A DNA stretch of 64,000 nt from assembly GCA_963797085.1 (NCBI GenBank), contig CAWCOA010000024.1, positions 345,331 to 409,330 on the forward strand, given 5' to 3'. Positions within the stretch are counted from its first letter, which is position 1; each line of letters begins with the position of its first letter. This DNA comes from JASJBU01 sp963797085 (GTDB lineage: Bacteria; Pseudomonadota; Gammaproteobacteria; Chromatiales; Chromatiaceae). A program made the position numbers and the translations under genes. The notes beneath the pieces were generated by a model that saw only the letters and a program-made list of their open reading frames with translations, was not told where the DNA came from and searched no databases. Shown piece by piece: positions 1-9,008 of the stretch.

Positions 1-176
1 GAGATGGCAAAGCGGCTGAGACCTACGCAAATGCCTATAACCAGGATGCCGAGTTCTATGCCTTTTACCGCAGTCTCAATGCCTACAAAACGAGTTTCAA
101 GGACAGCTCAGATGTCATGGTGCTGCAGCCCGATTCGGATTTTTTCCGTTATCTGAAGAATCAGCGGGGACAATAG
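1..176 (+). CDS. hflC: HflC C-terminus (partial, 5' end outside window)
   Basis: The first 57 codons (reading from base 3) give a charged helix rich in Ala, Tyr and Glu, then a stretch containing YAFYRSLNAY, and end with DFFRYLKNQRGQ before TAG. This matches the end of HflC, the stomatin/prohibitin-type inner-membrane protein that with HflK modulates the FtsH protease. The assignment leans on context: hflC directly upstream of a DUF2065 gene, hisZ and purA is a conserved gammaproteobacterial order. Only the soluble C-terminal part is visible, so the SPFH domain cannot be checked. Confidence 0.75.
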   Translation, partial: DGKAAETYANAYNQDAEFYAFYRSLNAYKTSFKDSSDVMVLQPDSDFFRYLKNQRGQ

Positions 177-308
177 ACAACGACCCCAGGCTTTGGGAGA
201 ATACACGGCGGCTGAAAACCGGATACTTTGTCGATAGGTTTTCTGACAAAGTATCCGCGGCTGTCTTACATGACCGGGATATTCCCGGTTTTTTTATGGG
301 GCGTAGCG

Positions 309-494
309 ATGTGGCATGATCTGGGGGTGGCGTTGGCCTTGTTGCTGGTGCTGGAAGGTATCTTTCCATTCATCAATCCACAAGCCATGCGCAGGATGAT
401 GCTTTCAATCGCCCAACAGAACAATCGCGCGCTACGCATCAGCGGGCTGGTCAGTATGCTGTTTGGCGTCGGTTTACTCTACCTGGTTAACTGA
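309..494 (+). CDS. DUF2065 (YjeT-like) small inner-membrane protein
   Basis: A 61-residue protein starting at ATG 309 (MWHDLGVALALL). The same frame is open upstream to a TTG at 228, but the family starts at the Met-Trp used here. Two hydrophobic segments (about residues 5-22 and 43-60) flank a short polar loop containing INPQAMRRMM, the usual layout of DUF2065. Function is unknown. It ends 8 bases before hisZ, so the two are very likely co-transcribed, as in many gammaproteobacteria between hflC and hisZ/purA. Confidence 0.8.
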   Translation: MWHDLGVALALLLVLEGIFPFINPQAMRRMMLSIAQQNNRALRISGLVSMLFGVGLLYLVN

Positions 495-502
495 TAGGAT
501 CG

Positions 503-1681
503 ATGGAAAACGAAAGCTGGATATTGCCTGATGGCATCGATGAGGTTTTACCCCCCTTGGCGGGGTTGATCGATCTGAAACGCCGTGAGCTGCTCGATCT
601 GTATCACAGCTGGGGTTATGAATTTGTGATTCCGCCCTTTGTCGAGTTTCTCGACGCTTTACTGACCGGCACAGGCAGAGATTTGGATCTCCAGACCTTC
701 AAGCTGACCGACCAGATAAGCGGTCGCATGCTGGGGGTCAGGGCGGATATTACACCACAGGCGGCGCGCATTGACGCGCACCATATCGGCACCGACTCTC
801 CCGTCCGGCTTTGCTACCTTGGAACCGTTCTGCACACCCGTTCAGATGGATTTGCGGGTACTCGCAGTCCCCTGCAGATCGGTGCGGAACTGTATGGCCA
901 TGCCGGGGTTGAGAGTGACATCGAGATTTTGCGTCTGATGATGCAGACTCTTGAAGAGACTGGCGTCAAGGATGTCTATCTGGATCTGGGGCATGTGGGC
1001 ATTTTCAAGGGACTGGCAGACCAGGCGGGTCTGCACAGCGAGCAGGAAATAACCCTGTTCGAAGCCTTGCAACGCAAGGCCATGCCGGAGGTTGCCGAGC
1101 TCCTGGAGACCTATCGGATCAAGCCTGAACACGCCTCGATGCTCTACAAGCTGGGTGAATTGAATGGTGAAAGCGCCCTTGATGAAGCCGAGAGGGTCCT
1201 CCAAGGAGCTGCACAACCGGTTCATGATGCCTTGCACTACCTGAAGCAAATGGCCGAACAGATCTCCATCTGGCTGCCGGAGGTGCCGGTGCACTTCGAT
1301 CTGGCGGAGCTCAGGGGCTACCATTTTCATACCGGAGTAGTGTTCGCCGCCTTCGTTCCCAGCAGCGGCAAAGAGATTGCCCGGGGTGGGCGCTATGACG
1401 ATATTGGCAGAGTTTTCGGCCGGGCGCGTCCCGCAACCGGTTTCAGCACGGATTTGAAGACCTTGATGCTGCTTGCCCAACCCCAGGTTGAGCCGCAAAA
1501 AACCACTGTCTTCGCTCCCTCAGGGAACAACCCGGCACTTCAGCAGCGCATCGATGCACTGCGCAAGGCGGGGCGCAGCGTTGTCTGTGGACTCCCCGGG
1601 CAACAGGGTGGCGCCAGGGAAATGGGTTGTGCCGAGGAGTTGTCCTTCAATGGGGTCGAATGGGAGCTAACAGCAGTTTAA
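503..1681 (+). CDS. hisZ: ATP phosphoribosyltransferase regulatory subunit HisZ
   Basis: A 392-residue HisRS-like protein without the anticodon-binding domain. It has class-II synthetase-like motifs (LPDGIDEVLPP near the N-terminus, VRADITPQAARID around residue 80, ARGGRYDDIGRVFGRARPATGF around residues 290-310). Its length is typical of HisZ, which partners the short, catalytic HisG_S in the first step of histidine synthesis. It sits between the DUF2065 gene and purA, the standard place for hisZ in this group, and hisG is not in the window. ATG 503 follows the DUF2065 stop by 8 bases. Confidence 0.93.
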   Translation: MENESWILPDGIDEVLPPLAGLIDLKRRELLDLYHSWGYEFVIPPFVEFLDALLTGTGRDLDLQTFKLTDQISGRMLGVRADITPQAARIDAHHIGTDSPVRLCYLGTVLHTRSDGFAGTRSPLQIGAELYGHAGVESDIEILRLMMQTLEETGVKDVYLDLGHVGIFKGLADQAGLHSEQEITLFEALQRKAMPEVAELLETYRIKPEHASMLYKLGELNGESALDEAERVLQGAAQPVHDALHYLKQMAEQISIWLPEVPVHFDLAELRGYHFHTGVVFAAFVPSSGKEIARGGRYDDIGRVFGRARPATGFSTDLKTLMLLAQPQVEPQKTTVFAPSGNNPALQQRIDALRKAGRSVVCGLPGQQGGAREMGCAEELSFNGVEWELTAV

Positions 1682-1769
1682 TTCTTCGGGATCTGCTCCC
1701 ACAGGAGCGGTTTTCCGTCTCTTACAAAGCAGGCCTGGGCCTGAAATAATTAGTTTTTCGAGATATACC

Positions 1770-3065
1770 ATGGGAAAAAATGTCGTAATAATCGGTACTC
1801 AGTGGGGTGATGAAGGTAAAGGCAAGGTCGTCGACCTGCTGACTGACAAGGCTTCTGCCGTGGTCAGGTTTCAGGGCGGTCACAATGCAGGCCATACCCT
1901 GGTAATCGATGGCGAGCAGACGGTTCTGCACCTGATTCCGTCCGGCATCCTGCGTGACAACGTGCGTTGCCTGATCGGCAATGGCGTGGTGTTGTCCCCG
2001 GATGCCTTGCTGGAAGAGATCGACATGCTGGAGCAGGGGGGCGTGCCAGCTGCCAGCCGCATGGGCATCTCCGAGTCCTGCCCGCTGATCCTGCCTTACC
2101 ATATCGCGCTGGATGCGGCGCGGGAAAAGGCGCGTGGTAAAAAGGCTATCGGTACTACCGGACGCGGTATCGGACCGGCCTACGAAGACAAGGTGTCACG
2201 GCGGGGTATCCGGCTGGGAGAGATCTTTGATGCCGACCATATCAGCAGCCGTCTGCACGAAGTGATGGATTACCATAATTTCGCGCTGAAAAATCTGTTT
2301 AAGTATGGCGAGGTTGACGTTCAGGAAGTGCTGGACAAGCTGCTGAGCCAGGCCGAACGCCTAAAACCCATGGTGGAGGATGTCACTGGAACCCTGCATC
2401 AGCTGCGAAAGGCGGGTAAGAACGTGATGTTCGAAGGTGCGCAGGGTGCTCTGCTGGACATTGATCATGGTACCTATCCCTATGTGACTTCATCCAATAC
2501 CACTGCGGGGGGAGCCGCTTCCGGCACCGGTGTTGGTCCGCGCTACATTGATTATGTAGTGGGAATAGTCAAGGCTTATACCACACGGGTGGGGGCTGGT
2601 CCCTTCCCCACAGAGTTGTTCGATGCTGATGGTGACCACCTGGGCACCAAGGGGCATGAATTCGGCGCCACTACGGGGCGCAAACGTCGTTGCGGCTGGC
2701 TGGATATCGTTGCACTCAAACGCTCATTGGATATTAATAGTGTTACCGGCATCTGCATCACCAAGCTTGATGTGCTGGACGGCATGCAGACGATCAAGAT
2801 CTGTGTCGCCTACAAACTCCGCGGTGCGGAGATCGAAACACCACCGGTGGGCGCTGACCTGTTTGAAGAGTGCGAGCCGGTGTACATCGAGATGCCGGGC
2901 TGGCAGGGTTCCACGGTCGGAGCGACCGAGTATGCGCAGCTGCCCCAGGCTGCTCAGGACTATCTCGACAAGATCCAGGAGCTTTGCGAGACCCCTATCG
3001 ATATTATCTCCACCGGGCCTGACCGTAAAGAGACCATCATCCGGCGTCATCCCTACGATATTTGA
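1770..3065 (+). CDS. purA: adenylosuccinate synthetase
   Basis: A 431-residue enzyme joining IMP and aspartate with GTP in the first committed step of AMP synthesis. The N-terminal phosphate loop GTQWGDEGKGK is intact, followed by the GGHNAGHT block. The IMP/GTP motifs GAQGALLDIDHGTYP and TTAGGAASGTGVGP are present, as is the C-terminal STGPDR element. Length is normal. The start ATG 1770 is fixed by the family N-terminus MGKNVVIIGTQWGDEG. An 87-base gap from hisZ contains a small hairpin (GCTCC/GGAGC, 1695-1708) followed by four T, so it may have its own promoter. Confidence 0.97.
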   Translation: MGKNVVIIGTQWGDEGKGKVVDLLTDKASAVVRFQGGHNAGHTLVIDGEQTVLHLIPSGILRDNVRCLIGNGVVLSPDALLEEIDMLEQGGVPAASRMGISESCPLILPYHIALDAAREKARGKKAIGTTGRGIGPAYEDKVSRRGIRLGEIFDADHISSRLHEVMDYHNFALKNLFKYGEVDVQEVLDKLLSQAERLKPMVEDVTGTLHQLRKAGKNVMFEGAQGALLDIDHGTYPYVTSSNTTAGGAASGTGVGPRYIDYVVGIVKAYTTRVGAGPFPTELFDADGDHLGTKGHEFGATTGRKRRCGWLDIVALKRSLDINSVTGICITKLDVLDGMQTIKICVAYKLRGAEIETPPVGADLFEECEPVYIEMPGWQGSTVGATEYAQLPQAAQDYLDKIQELCETPIDIISTGPDRKETIIRRHPYDI

Positions 3066-3134
3066 TCAGAGTTGCTCAACACCCCGGCTCCTCCCTCTGG
3101 ATGGGGGGAGTCGGCAGCCTGGCGCTCCTTCAAG

Positions 3135-4511
3135 TTGATATTTCCTCGCAAACAGCATCTACCCTATTTCGCCGATAGCGCGGTGTTGTTTGAATCCATT
3201 CGGCATCTACCCTGGCCGGTATTCATGGACAGTGCGCGGCCCATGGTCGAACAGGGCCGCTATGACATCATTTCCGCTGCACCCTATCAAAGACTGATCA
3301 CCAGAGGTCAGGTGACGGAGATTCAGTTTGCCGGAGCCGTTGTTTGCTCTTCTGCTGATCCGTTCGATTTGCTCAGAAGACAACTTGCTTTGTCGACAGC
3401 TGCAACAATCCCGGATCTACCCTTTGCCGGTGGCGCCATCGGTTACTTTTCCTACGATCTGGCCAGGCGCATCGAACATCTGCCTGATCATGAGGAACAG
3501 GCTGATGCGCCGCCTGAATTATCGGTGGGTCTCTATGATTGGGCGCTGATCGTCGATCACGCTGAGCGCAGTTCCTGGCTGGTGGGGCAGGGTAGAGACC
3601 CTGAGACTGCAAAGAGCTGGGAGAATTTGATCCGTTTGTTCAGTGAGCCCCGGTCAACCGAAGAACAGCCTTTCCATCTGCTTGCACCGATGAATTCCAG
3701 CCTGACTGAAGCCGGTTATCAGGCCTGTTTCAGAAAGATCCAAAACTATATTCGCGAGGGTGACTGTTATCAGGTTAATTTTGCCCAGTGTTTTCAGGGA
3801 CCTGTCGAGGGAGACCCCTGGACCGCTTATAAGCGCCTGCGGAGAATCAATCCCGCCCCATTCAGCGCCTATCTGGAATCACCTGCTGGAAACATACTGA
3901 GTTCATCTCCGGAACGCTTCCTCGAGGTCAGGCAGGCCCGAGTGCAGACCTGCCCGATAAAAGGCACGGCGCCGAGACATGGCGATGCCGCGCAGGATCG
4001 GCGGGCAGCCGAAAGTTTAGCGGCGAGTCACAAGGACCGGGCTGAAAACTTGATGATTGTCGATCTGATGCGTAATGATCTGGGTAAAGTCTGTAACACC
4101 GGCAGCATCGAAGTGACCGCCTTGTTCGAGATTCAGAGCTTTGCCCGGGTGCACCATCTGGTCAGTCGGGTGGAGGGTGTGCTGGCCCCTGGAGAGGATG
4201 CCTTGAGCCTGCTGCGGGGCTGTTTTCCCGGAGGATCGATCACCGGTGCGCCTAAATTGCGTGCGATGCAGATCATCGATGAGCTGGAAAGCGCAAGACG
4301 CGGGGTCTATTGCGGATCAATCGGTTATATTGGTTTCGATGGCAACATGGATTGCAATATCGCCATACGGACCCTCGTCAAACGAGCTGACAAGATCAGT
4401 TTTTGGGCGGGCGGCGGTATTGTGGCCGATTCCATTGCGGCAGCGGAATATCAGGAAACGCTGGATAAATCAGCCGCTATCTTCGAGACTCTGGATAGCT
4501 GTTCAATCTGA
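3135..4511 (+). CDS. pabB: aminodeoxychorismate synthase component I
   Basis: Chorismate-binding enzyme that, with a PabA amidotransferase (not in this window), makes aminodeoxychorismate for folate. Visible motifs are the N-terminal TrpE/PabB block ending FAGGAIGYFSYDLAR, SSSPERFLEV, the PIKGT motif (Lys rather than the Ala of anthranilate synthases), DRAENLMIVDLMRNDLG and GSITGAPKLRAMQIIDELE. The frame stays open upstream to TTG 3072, but family N-termini begin near the LIFPRKQHLP segment, so TTG 3135 (458 residues) is the likelier start. No ATG is available there and the ribosome site is weak, so the start is uncertain. It follows purA by about 70 bases. Confidence 0.9.
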   Translation: MIFPRKQHLPYFADSAVLFESIRHLPWPVFMDSARPMVEQGRYDIISAAPYQRLITRGQVTEIQFAGAVVCSSADPFDLLRRQLALSTAATIPDLPFAGGAIGYFSYDLARRIEHLPDHEEQADAPPELSVGLYDWALIVDHAERSSWLVGQGRDPETAKSWENLIRLFSEPRSTEEQPFHLLAPMNSSLTEAGYQACFRKIQNYIREGDCYQVNFAQCFQGPVEGDPWTAYKRLRRINPAPFSAYLESPAGNILSSSPERFLEVRQARVQTCPIKGTAPRHGDAAQDRRAAESLAASHKDRAENLMIVDLMRNDLGKVCNTGSIEVTALFEIQSFARVHHLVSRVEGVLAPGEDALSLLRGCFPGGSITGAPKLRAMQIIDELESARRGVYCGSIGYIGFDGNMDCNIAIRTLVKRADKISFWAGGGIVADSIAAAEYQETLDKSAAIFETLDSCSI

Positions 4512-4542
4512 AAAGCCGGGGTGTGGAAACCGCTCACAACCG

Positions 4543-4980
4543 TTATTGTTTTATCATTACCAGGCGCGTCTCGGAGAGGTGGTCATGCCAGGCCAGGTTT
4601 TTCTTATCGATGAGGATCCAAAGAAAACCCAGACCTAGCAGGAGCCAGGATAGCAGGGCGGCAAAATGCCTCTTTAGCACATCCATCCAGCCGACCGGCT
4701 TGCCATCAGCCCGCACCAGCTTGAATTTCCAGGCGCGCATGCCCAGGGTTTGTCCCCCGACGAGCCAGAAACCACAAAAAAACATCAGTGGGATGATCTC
4801 GAACAGGAATAGTTGATAGAGGATCAGACTGGTCCCGGCAGGCATCCCGAATGGCAGGGTGATCAAGCTGGTTGCAACCGCCATCAGGGCAAGCAGCAAC
4901 AACCCATCATACAGCATAGCGGCAAGCCGTCTGAAAAACCCTGGTGTGGGACCCGCAAGGTTGGAATTCTGTTCATTCAT
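4543..4980 (-). CDS. RDD family membrane protein
   Basis: A 145-residue protein with the RDD-family layout: an N-terminal RRLAAMLYDGLLLLAL segment holding the conserved Arg and Asp, a second pair of hydrophobic stretches, the GGQTLGMRAWKFKLVRADG hinge, and a final membrane segment with GFLWILIDKKNLAWHDHLS. RDD proteins are small inner-membrane proteins of mostly unknown role, some linked to sodium or solute transport. It converges with pabB (31 bases between stops). The ATG at 4980 follows CTAAGGATTC at a normal distance. Confidence 0.8.
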   Translation of the reverse strand: MNEQNSNLAGPTPGFFRRLAAMLYDGLLLLALMAVATSLITLPFGMPAGTSLILYQLFLFEIIPLMFFCGFWLVGGQTLGMRAWKFKLVRADGKPVGWMDVLKRHFAALLSWLLLGLGFLWILIDKKNLAWHDHLSETRLVMIKQ

Positions 4981-5571
4981 CCTAGAATCCTTAGTTGGAT
5001 GGGGTAGAGGGTGCGTTTGTGGTGGTGAAGGTCAAGGCACAATGACGCGGAATAGTTATTCTATTCCAAGGAGTTGTAACGCAGACATGCGCCGCCACAA
5101 GCGTGCAATCTACCCCATAGCATGATTCACTCAGTGGGTGAAGGTGCTTATCGAACAAAACAAACATAATATCAACTTGTTAATAATAGAATGGAGCGAT
5201 TAACTGAGGAATCTAGGTTCATGATCTGGTCGCCATAGGTACGCTGAGGGGCAGGATAATCCCTAAGTGAATGGGGCAATCATCCGGGTATTAGCAAAAG
5301 GCATTATATTAGATACTTTCGCTTCCCTGAATAGATTCAGGTAATAAGACGGGGAGGATGAAGGGAAGCGCATTGCAAGGTCGATTGTGCACTGGATGAG
5401 GATGGTGAACAGCAGGATTGATTTTATTCTCGACATTGTAATGTGGACTGTTGTTTGAATCCGTCACAGGCTCCGGATACCCCAGTTTGGAGCGGCAATG
5501 TGGTCAGTGGTTCGAGCATTGGTCAAAGAATAAGAATACAGTTTTTCAAGGTAATCTTCGAAACCCCTATC
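4981..5571. other. long intergenic region with a palindrome upstream of the RDD gene
   Basis: No convincing protein gene is seen in this stretch. A perfect 7-bp inverted repeat (GGAATAG-TTATT-CTATTCC, 5049-5067) lies about 70 bases upstream of the RDD start and could be an operator or leader hairpin. The A+T-rich part at 5155-5200 could carry promoters for the divergent kinase gene. The + strand segment leading into the terminator at 5572-5596 has no reading frame to terminate, so a small RNA or an untranslated leader is possible. Confidence 0.4.
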
Positions 5572-5596
5572 AGGCGCCTTTGGCGCCTTTTTTTTT
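5572..5596 (+). terminator. intrinsic terminator with no upstream CDS
   Basis: A perfect G+C-rich stem AGGCGCC-TTT-GGCGCCT is followed directly by a run of nine T (counting the last stem base). This is a classic rho-independent terminator on the + strand. No protein gene precedes it on this strand for more than 1 kb, so it may end a small RNA, or attenuate transcription into the sensor kinase 127 bases downstream. Confidence 0.7.
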
Positions 5597-5722
5597 AAGT
5601 GAATGTCATCTTTTAGCGATTTCCCCGCCACCCGCCTGGATTTATCTTGCCAAGAAGGGTAAAAAAGAAAACCGCCCTTAGGGTGCTGCACGCAGACCAA
5701 TTAGAAATATTTAGCATGACTG

Positions 5723-8275
5723 ATGTATTCTCCCGACAGTAACAGGTATCAAAGTTGGTTAGAGCGAATTCCATTACCCTGGATATCTGTCTTTGTGGGG
5801 TTGTTTTGCGGAATCATCGTCTGGCTGATCATCGATCCGTTTCAGACCCACGAGCTGGGTGAGTTTTTTCAGCAGGATCTTGAACATCGCCTGGAGATTC
5901 GGGCTGCCGATACCCGACGCCGGTTTGAATATTTCCTGACGGATTTGGACAAGGCGACCGAAAATCTCGCCCAAAACTGGCGTTTGGTAAGACATGTCTA
6001 TTCAGAGAACTGGGAGCAGAGTCAGGAAAAGACCTTTGTCTACTTCAATCAGCCCAGCGCATGGATGAAGCAGGGGTTGCCATTGGGTGGTTCCGTGGAG
6101 CCCAGCCATGTGCTGTTATTGGATCTGCAAGGCAATCCCAGGGAGGTTTATTATCAGCAGGATCAGGCCTTTCCTATCGATCTGGCCCTGGATCTCTTCA
6201 ACGAGCAGTTGCAGGGTGTCACAACGACCCTCTGGGAAGTGCCTTATTTCATCACCTGGGCCGAGATCGCCTCAGGCGCCAAGGATAAGCGGGCGATACT
6301 CATGCTGGTCATGCCGATCAATGAAACGTTTTTGACCGCCTCACAACAGTATGCCGGACTTGAGGGGATCGTTATCGGTGTTTTTGAAGGCGACCAGCAA
6401 CGATTGTTGGCCAGCAGTGAAAGAAGCCAGGTGACGGCGGCCAGCCAGCTGGAAGATTGGGAGGATCAATATCTGATCACATCCCAGGCCCTGGCGCTCT
6501 ATCTGGCGCCGGACAATAACGTCCAGTTTTTTACCTTCATCTCACGTTCACGTCTGGCCGAAAAGCTGCAACATATTCTCACTTCTGTCAGGCAAAAACG
6601 TTTATTTGAAGCATTTGTCTACATGGCCTTTTTTACCGCCATCTTTTTCATTATTTCATCCCGGCTCAGTCACATACTGCACAGGATTTCCACTTTCGGC
6701 CACAATGCCTTGGGTATCGAGCAGAAGACCCCGGAAAAAGGCAATCAACTGCTGCTGCTTGAGCATAGACTCCAGGAGCTTTTTCAGCGGGTGAGCTATG
6801 TCAAAGATGAAACCAAGGTTGCCCAGGAACATCGTATTCGTGAATCCGAAGCACTGAAAGGCGCGTTACTGGAAAATTCATTGGACCCGATCATCACCGT
6901 CGACAATCAAGGTCTGATCATCGAGGCTAATATTACCGCTGAGGATTCCTTTGGATACACCAGAGAGCAGCTGTTGGGAAATCCCCTCGACCTGTTGGTT
7001 ATTCATCCTCGGGATCATCTGCAGGTTCGTGAGATGCTGGCGCGTTGTCGCCACAAAGAGACCTCGCAGAAATTATGCCGGGCGCAAAGGATGCTGAGTA
7101 TCGACGCCTACGGCAGTGAGAAGCCGATTGAATGCTCATTGATGCCGATACAGCTCAAAGACAGGACGGTATTCACCATCTATCTCAGGGATATCAGTGA
7201 AAGAGAGGAGGCGGAAAAAAGGATCCAGAGCCTGGCAAAGTTCACCAGTGAAAATCCCAGCCCGGTGTTAAGGGTGAATAACCGGGGCGTGATTATCTAC
7301 GCCAATACGGCAAGTGCGCCACTACTGGATTATTGGGGGTGTGATCGCGGCCAGACACTACCGCTCTATTGGCGGAATCTGATCTTCGATGCGATGAAGG
7401 ATGGGTTGAATCAGGAGTATGATATCAATCTGGAAGAACAGATCTTATCGCTCTTGATGGTGCCCGTTCTGGATCTCGAATATGTCAATCTGTACGGACG
7501 GGATATCACCCAGGTGCGCATGGCTGAACAGCAGAGCAGGCAGCACCAGTCAGAGCTGGTGCATGTGTGTCGTCTGAGCACCATGGGTGAAATGGCCACC
7601 GGCCTCGCTCATGAGTTGAATCAGCCGCTGTCCGCGATTGTAAATTTCGCCAGTGGCTGCGTGCGCAGACTGCAGAACGGGATGGGGGGGGAAGCTGAAT
7701 TGGTGGACGCCATGGCGCAGATCACCGTGCAGGCTGAACGGGCCAGCGAGATCATCAAGCGCTTGCGCGCCCTGGTCGGGAAACGGCAGCAGGAGCACTC
7801 GGTGGTCAATCTGAATCATCTGGTCTTGGAAGTGGCATCTTTTGTTGAATATGTCGCGGAAAAACATCATGTGGATGTCAGCTTGCATTTATCGCAGGGT
7901 CCCTTGGCTGCCGAGTTGGACCTGGTCCAGATCGAACAGGTATTGTTGAATTTGGTACGCAATGCGATCGATGCCATGAAGCAGGTCGACATTGATCACC
8001 GTAAACTGGAACTGGTTACCCGTAAACTCGATGATGATCAGGTTGAAGTGCTGGTCAAAGATACGGGGCCGGGTATTCCAGCAGATAATATTGAGCATCT
8101 GTTTGATGCTTTTTTCTCCACCAAAGAGACTGGGATGGGGATGGGGCTGCCGATCAGTCGCAAGATCGTTGAATCCCATAGCGGAAAGATCTCCGCGACT
8201 TCCGAGCTCGGCAAGGGGGCCGAATTCAGGGTGGTGCTTCCATCTGATCCCAATCTGGAACTGCCAGGATTTTAA
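5723..8275 (+). CDS. membrane PAS-domain sensor histidine kinase (FixL/DctS-like)
   Basis: An 850-residue hybrid-free sensor. Membrane segments at about residues 20-38 and 295-313 enclose a ~255-residue periplasmic sensing region. Two PAS-like regions follow (about 378-495 with an LRDISEREEAE linker, and about 500-600). The HisKA box carries the phospho-acceptor His630 (GLAHELNQPLSAIV). The ATPase domain has the N box (Asn747 in NLVRNAID), the G1 box DTGPGIP at 780 and a Gly-rich lid GMGMGL near 804. The HELNQPL form of the H box is typical of FixL/DctS/TodS kinases. It is followed 4 bases later by a FixJ-type regulator gene, so the pair is an operon. The ligand is not predictable from sequence. 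Confidence 0.88.
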   Translation: MYSPDSNRYQSWLERIPLPWISVFVGLFCGIIVWLIIDPFQTHELGEFFQQDLEHRLEIRAADTRRRFEYFLTDLDKATENLAQNWRLVRHVYSENWEQSQEKTFVYFNQPSAWMKQGLPLGGSVEPSHVLLLDLQGNPREVYYQQDQAFPIDLALDLFNEQLQGVTTTLWEVPYFITWAEIASGAKDKRAILMLVMPINETFLTASQQYAGLEGIVIGVFEGDQQRLLASSERSQVTAASQLEDWEDQYLITSQALALYLAPDNNVQFFTFISRSRLAEKLQHILTSVRQKRLFEAFVYMAFFTAIFFIISSRLSHILHRISTFGHNALGIEQKTPEKGNQLLLLEHRLQELFQRVSYVKDETKVAQEHRIRESEALKGALLENSLDPIITVDNQGLIIEANITAEDSFGYTREQLLGNPLDLLVIHPRDHLQVREMLARCRHKETSQKLCRAQRMLSIDAYGSEKPIECSLMPIQLKDRTVFTIYLRDISEREEAEKRIQSLAKFTSENPSPVLRVNNRGVIIYANTASAPLLDYWGCDRGQTLPLYWRNLIFDAMKDGLNQEYDINLEEQILSLLMVPVLDLEYVNLYGRDITQVRMAEQQSRQHQSELVHVCRLSTMGEMATGLAHELNQPLSAIVNFASGCVRRLQNGMGGEAELVDAMAQITVQAERASEIIKRLRALVGKRQQEHSVVNLNHLVLEVASFVEYVAEKHHVDVSLHLSQGPLAAELDLVQIEQVLLNLVRNAIDAMKQVDIDHRKLELVTRKLDDDQVEVLVKDTGPGIPADNIEHLFDAFFSTKETGMGMGLPISRKIVESHSGKISATSELGKGAEFRVVLPSDPNLELPGF

Positions 8276-8279
8276 AACT

Positions 8280-8906
8280 ATGAATAATAAGCCAACCGTA
8301 TTCGTTGTCGATGATGATCAGGCAATACGCAGCTCGCTCAAATGGCTGATCGAGTCAGTGGCCATGGAGGTGAAGACCTTTGAATCTGCAAACGCCTTCA
8401 TTGAAAACTACTACCCGGGAAGATCGGGCTGCCTGTTGCTCGATGTCCGCATGCCCGGCATGAGTGGACTGGAGCTTCAGGAGTATTTGACAGAACAGCG
8501 GATCACCATTCCGGTGATCATTATCACCGGACATGGCGATGTGCCGATGGCGATTCGTGCGATGAAAGCGGGGGCGGTGGATTTCATCGAGAAGCCCTTT
8601 AATGATGAGTTGCTGCTGGAGAGCATCCGCCACGCCTTGTTGTTGGATGAGCAGCAACGCGACAAACAGTCACAAAAGGCGGAAATCGCCACTCGTCTGG
8701 CCCGTCTGACACCCCGGGAACACGAGGTCATGGCGATGGTCACCGGCGGCAAGGCGAATAAAGAGATCGCCTCAGCCCTAGGGGTCAGCGCCAAGACGGT
8801 CGAGGCGCACCGCGCCCGGGTGATGGAAAAAATGCAGGCCACTTCATTGGCTGATCTGGTGCGGATGGCAATGTTGGCTAACATTGGAACCAATACCAAT
8901 GTTTAA
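8280..8906 (+). CDS. FixJ/TodT-family response regulator
   Basis: A 208-residue regulator starting at ATG 8280, 4 bases after the kinase stop. The receiver domain has the acidic pocket D11-D13, phospho-acceptor Asp55 (LLLDVRMPG), the TGHGD switch segment and Lys105 (FIEKPF). A LuxR/FixJ-type helix-turn-helix spans about residues 143-200 (LTPREHEVMAMV, NKEIASALGVSAKTVEAHR). It is the obvious phosphorylation partner of the upstream kinase. Targets are unknown. The reading frame is open upstream into the kinase gene, but only this Met gives a normal receiver N-terminus. Confidence 0.9.
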   Translation: MNNKPTVFVVDDDQAIRSSLKWLIESVAMEVKTFESANAFIENYYPGRSGCLLLDVRMPGMSGLELQEYLTEQRITIPVIIITGHGDVPMAIRAMKAGAVDFIEKPFNDELLLESIRHALLLDEQQRDKQSQKAEIATRLARLTPREHEVMAMVTGGKANKEIASALGVSAKTVEAHRARVMEKMQATSLADLVRMAMLANIGTNTNV

Positions 8907-9008
8907 TGCGAGAGTCAGCATTCCTTGCAGCGGTTATGGAATACTGCCTGCAAGATCAAGGTTCGTTGGTTGATGCAGCTGAAACCGCTTTAACACTGTA
9001 CAGCGCGG

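Noticed and set aside
842..1498. Minus-strand frame of 218 codons opposite hisZ
   Set aside because: Shadow of the hisZ gene. There is no ribosome site, and the opposite strand carries clear HisZ motifs.
5440..5570. Possible tRNA (TTTGAATCC, GGTTCGAG strings)
   Set aside because: No cloverleaf can be drawn around these strings: acceptor and anticodon arms are missing.
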